From assembly GCA_016176745.1 (NCBI GenBank), contig JACOWO010000117.1, positions 1-6,271 on the forward strand: a DNA stretch of 6,271 nt, in the 5' to 3' direction. The notes under the pieces are model-generated. The model saw only the letters and a list, made by a program, of their open reading frames with translations, was not told the origin of the DNA and ran no database searches. This stretch comes from Nitrosopumilales archaeon. Its GTDB lineage: Archaea > Thermoproteota > Nitrososphaeria > Nitrososphaerales > Nitrosopumilaceae. Position numbers and translations under genes: made by a program. Positions 1-4,798 of the stretch are shown in pieces. Position 1 is the stretch's first letter; every line of letters begins with the position of its first letter.

Positions 1-205
1 TGATAATGAAGCATTAGAAGAGCTTGAAGATCTAATAAGCAGAATAAATGTGACAAATGAAATTATTTTTAGAGCAAATCATGGTTCAAATGCTTATACT
101 ATCGGAGGTACTTTTCCTCACGATAAAAATGCCATACTTGAAAAGATTTCGTGGATGAAAGACCATCCAGAAATTGTAAGACCAAAGGGTCTCAGAGGAT
201 TCTAA
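1..205 (+). CDS. C-terminal end of a probable radical SAM family protein (5' truncated by window)
   Basis: An open frame runs from base 2 to a TAA at 203-205 and gives 67 residues; the start lies outside the window. The tail holds FRANHGSNAYTIGGTFPHDK (residues 23-42), close to the FRxNHxSNxxxxxGTxPxDK pattern that I recall near the C-terminus of a group of radical SAM enzymes, followed by a helical end finishing KGLRGF. The catalytic CxxxCxxC cluster motif would sit near the missing N-terminus, so the assignment rests on this tail motif alone. The substrate cannot be guessed. The gene ends two bases before the stop of the convergent small gene on the other strand. Frame and stop are seen directly; the family call is recalled and moderately uncertain. 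Confidence 0.55.
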   Translation, partial: DNEALEELEDLISRINVTNEIIFRANHGSNAYTIGGTFPHDKNAILEKISWMKDHPEIVRPKGLRGF

Positions 206-207
206 TT

Positions 208-459
208 TTACAAGTTTTCAATTATTGGTTTTAGACTATCAGGAAGTTCCGGTACATCGGTATGACTAGTGTTATTTTGTAAAACATCTGTTCCTATTCT
301 TCTCACACGCTGAGTTCCAATCAACGTATCTAGGCTTCTTTGAATGTCTTTTTCTGAAAGAATAGTGCTTAGTTTTTCTAAAAGTGTCTGTTTGTTTTCA
401 TATTTTTCAATTGCATATTGAACTATGATCATTTTATCGTTAGCAGAAAGATCGGTCAT
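208..459 (-). CDS. Hypothetical small protein, possible winged-helix fold (83 aa)
   Basis: An 83-residue acidic/helical protein starting at ATG (459-457) and ending TAA. I do not recognise a named family. Residues ~7-19 and ~22-34 look like two amphipathic helices. Residues ~36-48 (EKDIQRSLDTLIG) resemble a recognition helix, followed by a short basic strand-like piece (RVRRIGTDVL). That order would fit a small winged helix-turn-helix domain, so a DNA-binding role is possible but is inference only. The C-terminal tail (QNNTSHTDVPELPDS) looks disordered. There is no Shine-Dalgarno; a TATA-like box lies ~26 bases upstream, so the mRNA is probably leaderless. It lies downstream of tRNA-Val on the same strand and converges on the radical SAM-like gene with a 2-base gap. 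Confidence 0.7.
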   Translation of the reverse strand: MTDLSANDKMIIVQYAIEKYENKQTLLEKLSTILSEKDIQRSLDTLIGTQRVRRIGTDVLQNNTSHTDVPELPDSLKPIIENL

Positions 460-481
460 TATTTGTAATCAGTTTTTGAAA

Positions 482-489
482 TTAAATGT
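482..489 (-). promoter_or_regulatory. TATA-like box for the 83-aa hypothetical gene
   Basis: On the minus strand the bases read CATTTAAT, centred ~26 bases before the ATG at 459. This is the spacing expected when transcription begins at the start codon in archaea. It lies just beyond the T-rich end of the tRNA-Val transcript, so the gene probably has its own promoter rather than depending on tRNA read-through. No mapped start supports it. Confidence 0.4.
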
Positions 490-495
490 GTTACC

Positions 496-518
496 AAAAT
501 CAAAAATGGGCAGGGCCC
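496..518 (-). terminator. Probable terminator of the tRNA-Val transcript
   Basis: Read on the minus strand, the tRNA trailer contains GGGC-CCT-GCCC (518 down to 508), a possible 4-bp hairpin. It is followed by ATTTTTGATTTT, two T-runs at about 506-502 and 499-496. T-runs are the main archaeal termination signal. The short hairpin makes this resemble a bacterial intrinsic terminator, though it may simply be GC-rich trailer sequence. Confidence 0.4.
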
Positions 519-534
519 GGGCGCAAGGTAGGAA

Positions 535-607
535 TGGGCCCACGGGGATTTGAACCCCGGATCTTCGCCGTGTAAGGGCGACGTCATAACCACTGGACTA
601 TGAGCCC
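535..607 (-). tRNA. tRNA-Val, anticodon UAC
   Basis: A complete 73-base cloverleaf reads on the minus strand from 607 to 535. The acceptor GGGCTCA pairs with TGGGCCC (one G-U), and the discriminator is A. The D-arm is GTCC/TGAC with loop AGTGGTTA. The anticodon stem TCGCC/GGCGA encloses loop CTTACAC, giving anticodon TAC, which reads valine codons. The variable region is AGATC and the T-arm is CGGGG-TTCAAAT-CCCCG. CCA is not encoded (TTC follows the discriminator), so it must be added by the CCA-adding enzyme. There is no intron. The gene is divergent from the glycosyltransferase, 53 bases away. The trailer is unusually GC-rich, and 8 bases of leader and trailer are complementary. Confidence 0.96.
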
Positions 608-632
608 AGCAAGCTACCTTGTTAAAAACCAG

Positions 633-640
633 CTAAAAAT
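633..640. promoter_or_regulatory. AT-rich promoter element between tRNA-Val and glycosyltransferase
   Basis: The segment CTAAAAAT lies ~30 bases upstream of the tRNA-Val 5' end on the minus strand and ~24-27 bases upstream of the TTG start of the glycosyltransferase on the plus strand. It is the only good TATA-like stretch in the 53-base divergent gap, so it may serve one or both directions. The assignment rests on position and composition only. Confidence 0.3.
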
Positions 641-660
641 GGAGTTCTTCAAAAGAGATT

Positions 661-1707
661 TTGTTGACAACGATTACTTTTTTTTCAAGTCCTATAGGTC
701 TTGGACATGCGACAAGAGATATTGCAATCGCTCAACATTTAGAAAATATTTCAACGTTGTTTGTAAGTGGTGTATCAGCAGCTGATCTTTTCAAAAAATG
801 TGGTTACAGTGTTAAAAATGTGTATACACCATTACAATTTAATGTTCAAAACGGTTCATTACAATCTCCTTTAAAATGGCTGTGGAAATACTACAATTAT
901 TACAAGGATTGCAAACTTGCTTCTTCCAACATTATAAAAGATGAAAAACCAGAATTAGTGATTAGTGATGAAGATTTTGCATCATTGACAATAGCACAAG
1001 AACAAAAGATACCAACAGTGTTGATTACAGATATTTTAGAAACTAGATTCGCAAGAGGAATTGGTTCATTGATCGAAAAAAGAATGAACCATTCGATGAA
1101 GAAAATTATGAAAAAATGTGATGTTATAATTTTGCCAGAAAATGGTCAAGATAAAGAAAATATCAGATATGTAGGACCAATTGTTAGAGCAACAAGATAC
1201 ACAAGGAAAGATTTGAGAGAAAAATTTTCTTTTAATAAAAAAACTATAGTTGTTAGTATTGGAGGAACCGATGCTGGAAAGTTTCTAATACAAAAGATAC
1301 TAGATGTGTTTCCTAAATTAAAAGATGGTGTGGAGCTTGTCATTGTCACCGGGCCATCTTTAAAAAATGAATTTGCGAAAAACATACGAAATTTTGGATT
1401 TGTAGAAAATTTACATGAGATAATTTATGCTGCAGACCTTGTGATTTCTCTTGCTGGAAAATCTACAATTGATGAATCAAAAGCGTATGGAACACCTGGA
1501 ATTTTCATACCAATAAAAGGTCATTTCGAACAAGAAGACAATGCAAAGCAAGAAGGATTCTCTTTTGAAGACATAAATAGATTAGAATCATTAATTGCTG
1601 AAAAATTAACTACAAAAAGAAATCCTCTAAATTGTGATGGTGCAATGAAAGCAGCCAATATAATACGTAGATTCATGACCAAACATAACGATAAACCCAA
1701 TAATTAA
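661..1707 (+). CDS. MurG/GT28-like GT-B glycosyltransferase
   Basis: A 348-residue protein with the layout of GT-B nucleotide-sugar glycosyltransferases related to MurG and family 28. The N-terminal half opens with a strand and the glycine loop SSPIGLGHATRD (residues 9-20). The halves join near VGPIVR (171-176). The C-terminal half has SIGGTDAGK (199-207) and the donor-binding stretch SLAGKSTIDESKAYGTPG (263-280), then HFEQEDNA (288-295), as in MurG-type enzymes. It probably transfers a sugar from a nucleotide donor to a lipid, protein or glycan acceptor at the inner membrane face; donor and acceptor are unknown. Archaea of this kind lack peptidoglycan, so it is not MurG itself. An in-frame stop at 634 rules out a longer ATG form. 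The start is TTG at 661 or the adjacent TTG at 664, with no Shine-Dalgarno, probably leaderless. Aspartate kinase follows 24 bases later. Confidence 0.85.
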   Translation: MLTTITFFSSPIGLGHATRDIAIAQHLENISTLFVSGVSAADLFKKCGYSVKNVYTPLQFNVQNGSLQSPLKWLWKYYNYYKDCKLASSNIIKDEKPELVISDEDFASLTIAQEQKIPTVLITDILETRFARGIGSLIEKRMNHSMKKIMKKCDVIILPENGQDKENIRYVGPIVRATRYTRKDLREKFSFNKKTIVVSIGGTDAGKFLIQKILDVFPKLKDGVELVIVTGPSLKNEFAKNIRNFGFVENLHEIIYAADLVISLAGKSTIDESKAYGTPGIFIPIKGHFEQEDNAKQEGFSFEDINRLESLIAEKLTTKRNPLNCDGAMKAANIIRRFMTKHNDKPNN

Positions 1708-1708
1708 T
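1700..1708 (+). promoter_or_regulatory. TATA-like box for aspartate kinase, overlapping the upstream stop codon
   Basis: The run ATAATTAATA around the glycosyltransferase stop codon sits ~26-29 bases before the paired TTG codons of aspartate kinase. That spacing fits a leaderless transcript with its own promoter, although the 24-base gap also allows co-transcription with the glycosyltransferase gene. Position and composition are the only evidence. Confidence 0.35.
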
Positions 1709-1731
1709 AGTAGAATGTAATTTTTTATCGT

Positions 1732-3156
1732 TTGTTGAATAAGCTAGTTATCGCAAAATTTGGTGGAAGTGCAATTGGAGTAGACGGCATCTCGATTCCA
1801 ATTATTCTTCAAAGAATTAATGAATTAAAGAGATCGTCAAAAGTAATTGCGATTTTTTCTGCACCTCTAACTATGCATGAAGGAGAAAAAAGATCATTAA
1901 CTGACATTGCACTTGCGTTAGGAAAAAAAGCTGAAAAAGGACAAACTGTAAGTGTTGATGAAATTAAACGAGTGTATGAGAAAATAATCGAGTTAGTGGG
2001 TGATAATTACCAAGTTGAATGTAAAAATATCATTAATACATTTTTAGAAAAATCAAAAGCTGCTCTAGACGTTGCAAAACAAAAGGGAGAATTTGCTGAT
2101 GAAGCACGTTCTAAGACACTTGCATTTACAGGTGAAATTTTGATATCAAAAGTAATGGATTACATTATGAAAAGTCAAGGAATAAAATCTGCATCTGTAG
2201 ATTTTGATATTTGGCCGATAATAACTGATCACAATATAGAATCGACCAACTTTCTTGTATCAGAATCATTTGAAAGAGTAGAACCTTTAGAAAAACTACT
2301 CCAGGAAAATGATATAATTTCCATTGGAGGTTTTATTGGTAAAACAAAAGATGGAATTATGACTACTTATGAAAGAGGTGGTTCTGATAGAACTGCAGCT
2401 GATATTGGAATTCTATTTCATAAAAAATATGAAACTAGCATTGATTTTGAGAAGGACAGCTCGGTAGTTTCTGCAGATCCAAAAATTGTAACTGAGAACC
2501 TTGATGAAATCAAACAGATTTCCTATAATGAAGCAAGGCTTGCGGGAATGTTTGGTATGAAGATCCTAGATCCTATTGCGATCAAAGAAATTTTAGAACA
2601 TGGTGTAGATATGCCCATCATAGTTACAGATATGAAAAATCCTAGGAAAACTACAATAATCAAAAGGAGACCTGATGAGAAAAATGGACGCCCATTAAAA
2701 ATAGTCACTGGAAAAAAGAATTGTGCAATTTTAAGAATTGAAAACGCATCTGCGCAAAGGTTACTAGAATCACTTGAAAATGATAAACGTTACAGCGAAT
2801 TTATAATATTATCACCTTTTACAAAGGATGGAATAGAGTTCGCAAGAGTCTTATTTCTAGATGCTGATTATGTGAAACGAAATGAGAAATACATACTTGG
2901 ATTTGATTCTCTTGCCACTATTGCCTATAATAGGGGTGTCATTACTTTGATTGGAGATGAGATGTGGAAGGTGCAACAAGTTGCATCAAAGACAAGTTCA
3001 AAAATTGGTGAAGCTGGTCTAAACATATTGAATATGGACGCACAGGAAGAAACTTCAAGAATAATTATTGTTATTGAAGATGCAGGCAACAATATAGAAC
3101 GAGCCATAAAAGCAGTTCATGCTGAAAGAGTAATAATTAACAAATCAAAAGTTTAA
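1732..3156 (+). CDS. lysC: Aspartate kinase with C-terminal ACT domains
   Basis: A 474-residue aspartate kinase (aspartate + ATP to 4-phospho-aspartate), the first committed step toward threonine, methionine and homoserine. If this organism makes lysine by the LysW/aminoadipate route, as known Nitrososphaerota do, the enzyme would not feed lysine. The amino-acid kinase domain begins with KFGGSA (9-14), has FTGEI (132-136), YERGGSDRTA (213-222) and SADPKIV (247-253). Two ACT-type regulatory domains follow, at ~323-395 and ~402-470 (GVITLIGDEMWKV, then GLNILNMDAQ), predicting feedback control by an end-product amino acid. The usual W-x-D-V-(D/P)-G nucleotide-loop motif is replaced by DFEKDSSVV (238-246). 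The start is TTG at 1732 or 1735; the second gives NKLVIAKFGG, a typical family N-terminus. No Shine-Dalgarno is visible. Confidence 0.95.
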   Translation: MLNKLVIAKFGGSAIGVDGISIPIILQRINELKRSSKVIAIFSAPLTMHEGEKRSLTDIALALGKKAEKGQTVSVDEIKRVYEKIIELVGDNYQVECKNIINTFLEKSKAALDVAKQKGEFADEARSKTLAFTGEILISKVMDYIMKSQGIKSASVDFDIWPIITDHNIESTNFLVSESFERVEPLEKLLQENDIISIGGFIGKTKDGIMTTYERGGSDRTAADIGILFHKKYETSIDFEKDSSVVSADPKIVTENLDEIKQISYNEARLAGMFGMKILDPIAIKEILEHGVDMPIIVTDMKNPRKTTIIKRRPDEKNGRPLKIVTGKKNCAILRIENASAQRLLESLENDKRYSEFIILSPFTKDGIEFARVLFLDADYVKRNEKYILGFDSLATIAYNRGVITLIGDEMWKVQQVASKTSSKIGEAGLNILNMDAQEETSRIIIVIEDAGNNIERAIKAVHAERVIINKSKV

Positions 3157-3168
3157 AAAATTAATATC

Positions 3169-3262
3169 GTTGGCTCTACAGGCCCTTACCTGTAGTGCCA
3201 AAGTGGGTTTGTTCTTGGACCTTTATCTAGAGTCAGTCCGGCGTTACCCAAAACACGCGCTA
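3169..3262 (+). ncRNA. Candidate structured small RNA
   Basis: A block much richer in GC than its surroundings can form two stem-loops. Hairpin I pairs TTGGC and CTACAGG (3170-3182) with CCTGTAG and GCCAA (3189-3201). That is 12 base pairs with one T-T mismatch and a CCCTTA loop. Element II pairs TGGGT (3204-3208) with ACCCA (3246-3250), then after an internal loop TTGGAC (3215-3220) with GTCCGG (3236-3241), including two G-U pairs. Those two pairs work only in RNA of the plus strand, so I favour that strand. A TATA-like stretch (3134-3140) precedes it and T-rich DNA follows. It matches no SRP, RNase P, tRNA or riboswitch signature that I know. The minus strand, or a 3' structure of the aspartate kinase mRNA, remain alternatives. 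Confidence 0.4.
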
Positions 3263-3509
3263 GTTATTATTTGCATTTTCAATATTTAGGTTTGATCTAT
3301 ATAGTCTATTGATCTGATTAATGATTCTTATTTGATAATGAATTGATTTCAGTTTTCGTATGAAGGGTAATGTAACATATTGTGATTTCAACTTTAATTC
3401 TGTAAAAAAAATTGTTATAAGATAATCAAAATAGAATCAAAGTTATTTTTAGAATTTCAAAAAAATTGTAGTTAAGTTGAATCAATAGAATAACAAAATC
3501 TCATAATTC

Positions 3510-3517
3510 TTTAAATT
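3510..3517 (+). promoter_or_regulatory. TATA box of the branched-chain aminotransferase gene
   Basis: TTTAAATT is centred ~27 bases upstream of the ATG at 3541, the classic archaeal TATA-to-start distance, with no Shine-Dalgarno between. This predicts a leaderless mRNA beginning at or next to the ATG, so the long upstream spacer would not be a 5' UTR. Confidence 0.55.
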
Positions 3518-3540
3518 ACCAACATATTTTCCATTCCCAT

Positions 3541-4455
3541 ATGAAAGAGGTAGGCAAGATATGGATGAATGGAAAGTTGGTTCCATTCAAAAATGCCAAA
3601 GTACATGTACTAACTCATGCATTACATTACTCAACTGCAGTGTTTGAAGGAATAAGATGTTACAATACTCCAAATGGTTCAGCGGTTTTCCGATTAGATG
3701 AACATGTAGATAGATTTTTCAATTCTGCAAAAATGTATTCCATGAATATTCCATATTCAAAACAACAAATTAAGAATGCAGTAATCCAAACAGTAAAAGC
3801 AAGTACGCTTAAAGAATGTTACATCAGACCTATAGCTTACTATGGATATGGCACGATGGGGCTTACACCAACATTAAACAAAATAGATGTTGCAATAGCA
3901 TGTTGGGAATGGAAGATTGGAGAATCAAAAGCTGGTAAAGCATCTGGTGCAAGATGCAAAGTTTCAAGTTGGATAAGAATAGATTCGCGTTCGCAACCAA
4001 TGAAAGCAAAGGCTGCATCAAACTATGCTAATGCTGCACTTGCAAGAGTCGAGGCATTAAAGGATGGTTATGATGAATCTATAATGTTAAACAATCAAGG
4101 CAAAGTAGCAGAGGGAAGTGCAGAAAATATTTTCATTGTAAAAAATAACCAGATATTTACTCCACCTCTTACAGCTGGCATTTTGGAAGGAATTACAAGA
4201 GACAGCGTCATTCGAATTATTGAGGAGAATGGTGAGGAAGTAATTGAAAAAGATCTTGATAGAGAGGATCTTTATGTGGCAGATGAGATATTTATGACAG
4301 GAACTGCAGCTGAAGTAAAATCGGTTACAGAGGTTGATCAAATAACAATTGGGAATGGTAAACTAGGTCCAAAAACGCGAGAATTACAAAAATCGTTTAT
4401 GAATGTAGTTATGGGAAAAGATGATCGATTCCTCTCATGGCTCAAATATATCTAG
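3541..4455 (+). CDS. ilvE: Branched-chain amino acid aminotransferase (class IV PLP enzyme)
   Basis: A 304-residue fold-type IV aminotransferase, full length for IlvE. It interconverts valine, leucine and isoleucine with their 2-oxo acids, using glutamate/2-oxoglutarate and PLP in the cytoplasm. The N-terminus IWMNGKLVPFKNAKVHVLTHALHYSTAVFEGIR is typical; key parts are HALHYSTAVFEGIR (26-39). The PLP-binding lysine is K157 in MKAKAASNYANA (154-165). The conserved glutamate is E191 in VAEGSAENIF (189-198). The phosphate-site and substrate motifs are TPPLTAGILEGITRD (207-221) and ADEIFMTGTAAEV (247-259). No catalytic residue appears lost. D-amino-acid transaminase and 4-amino-4-deoxychorismate lyase share the fold, but the overall match to E. 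coli IlvE motifs makes them unlikely. It has its own leaderless promoter and stands alone, not in an ilv/leu operon here. Confidence 0.96.
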   Translation: MKEVGKIWMNGKLVPFKNAKVHVLTHALHYSTAVFEGIRCYNTPNGSAVFRLDEHVDRFFNSAKMYSMNIPYSKQQIKNAVIQTVKASTLKECYIRPIAYYGYGTMGLTPTLNKIDVAIACWEWKIGESKAGKASGARCKVSSWIRIDSRSQPMKAKAASNYANAALARVEALKDGYDESIMLNNQGKVAEGSAENIFIVKNNQIFTPPLTAGILEGITRDSVIRIIEENGEEVIEKDLDREDLYVADEIFMTGTAAEVKSVTEVDQITIGNGKLGPKTRELQKSFMNVVMGKDDRFLSWLKYI

Positions 4456-4460
4456 AACTA

Positions 4461-4470
4461 GGTTTTTTAC
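4461..4470 (+). terminator. T-run after the branched-chain aminotransferase gene
   Basis: Six consecutive T residues (4463-4468) begin seven bases after the aminotransferase stop codon. A T-run without a hairpin is enough for termination in many archaea. The same AT-rich stretch lies ~30 bases before the next gene's ATG and could instead be part of its promoter. Confidence 0.35.
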
Positions 4471-4471
4471 A

Positions 4472-4480
4472 TCTAAAATT
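4472..4480 (+). promoter_or_regulatory. Possible TATA-like element for the small Cys/His-rich gene
   Basis: TCTAAAATT lies ~20 bases before the ATG at 4496, slightly too close for an ideal leaderless promoter. The preceding T-run (centre ~30 bases upstream) is the other candidate. The 40-base gap from the aminotransferase also allows co-transcription. Weak, positional evidence only. Confidence 0.25.
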
Positions 4481-4495
4481 ACAAAATACATAGTT

Positions 4496-4660
4496 ATGGA
4501 ATCTTGTGACTTTGATTCAGTACAGGAAATGTGCTGGTTTTGTAAAAAAGGCAGACATGAGGAATGTATGAAGGAAATTCCTGTAACCAGTAAATCTGAT
4601 GGACCTCATGATTGTACTTTTGATACTAAGTTGATACCTTGTAAATGTGCTCATAAATAA
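4496..4660 (+). CDS. Small Cys/His-rich, probably zinc-binding protein (54 aa)
   Basis: A 54-residue protein beginning MESCDFDSVQEMCWFCKKGR and ending CKCAHK. It contains seven cysteines (4, 13, 16, 24, 40, 49, 51) and three histidines (21, 38, 53). They are arranged as CxxC-x4-HxxC, then HxC, then CxCxH, enough ligands for two structural zinc sites or one interleaved site. I do not recognise the family; small zinc-ribbon proteins of this size in archaea often bind nucleic acid or protein partners, but nothing here fixes a role. The ATG at 4496 is preferred: an in-frame ATG at 4421 would overlap the aminotransferase and add a low-complexity Ser/Arg/Lys-rich stretch without family character. 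It follows ilvE by 40 bases and converges on tRNA-Lys 13 bases away. Confidence 0.75.
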   Translation: MESCDFDSVQEMCWFCKKGRHEECMKEIPVTSKSDGPHDCTFDTKLIPCKCAHK

Positions 4661-4673
4661 TGTTCATAGGTAG

Positions 4674-4747
4674 CGGGTCTAGAGGGATTTGAACCCTCGA
4701 CAGCCGGATTAAGAGTCCGGTGCTCTACCTGGCTGAGCCATAGACCC
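4674..4747 (-). tRNA. tRNA-Lys, anticodon CUU
   Basis: A complete 74-base cloverleaf reads on the minus strand from 4747 to 4674. The acceptor GGGTCTA pairs fully with TAGACCC and the discriminator is G. The D-arm is GCTC/GAGC with loop AGCCAGGTA. The anticodon stem CCGGA/TCCGG encloses loop CTCTTAA, giving anticodon CTT, which reads the lysine codon AAG. The T-arm is GAGGG-TTCAAAT-CCCTC. CCA is not encoded (CTA follows) and there is no intron. Its 3' end faces the stop codon of the Cys/His-rich gene, with no strong T-run in between, so its transcript may run into that gene's antisense strand. Confidence 0.96.
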
Positions 4748-4770
4748 TAAAAATAGCAAATGTTAGAGTC

Positions 4771-4779
4771 GTTATTAAC
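4771..4779 (-). promoter_or_regulatory. TATA box of tRNA-Lys
   Basis: On the minus strand the bases read GTTAATAAC, centred ~28 bases before the tRNA 5' end, the expected archaeal TATA position for a transcript with a very short leader. It lies in the 51-base gap after the SRPBCC-protein gene, so the tRNA probably has an independent promoter. Confidence 0.45.
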
Positions 4780-4798
4780 CTTGAGTAAAAATTGAAAT

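Larger units (their letters stand above)
3157..3540. other. 384-base spacer between aspartate kinase and branched-chain aminotransferase
   Basis: The first ~110 bases include a GC-rich, foldable block (about 3169-3262), described separately as a candidate RNA. The remainder (3263-3509) is AT-rich and holds no convincing gene. The longest ATG frame I noticed is a 21-codon one at 3360-3425, with nothing to support translation. Short imperfect repeats of GAATCAA (around 3434 and 3479) look like chance in AT-rich DNA. The last 30 bases contain the aminotransferase promoter. Confidence 0.6.

Noticed and set aside
600..785. 61-codon plus-strand frame overlapping tRNA-Val and the glycosyltransferase start
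   Set aside because: Its first codons lie inside the tRNA and the rest shadows the glycosyltransferase in another frame; the protein has no family character.
3360..3425. 21-codon ATG frame in the AT-rich spacer
   Set aside because: Too short, with no ribosome site, no convincing promoter and composition like the surrounding non-coding DNA.
3267..3500. C/D-box-like motifs (TGAT, CTGA) in the AT-rich spacer
   Set aside because: No properly spaced C, D', C', D set could be found; such tetramers are common in AT-rich DNA.
4421..4495. Upstream in-frame extension of the Cys/His-rich gene to the ATG at 4421
   Set aside because: It would overlap the aminotransferase coding end and add a stretch unlike the compact Cys/His module; the ATG at 4496 is adequate.
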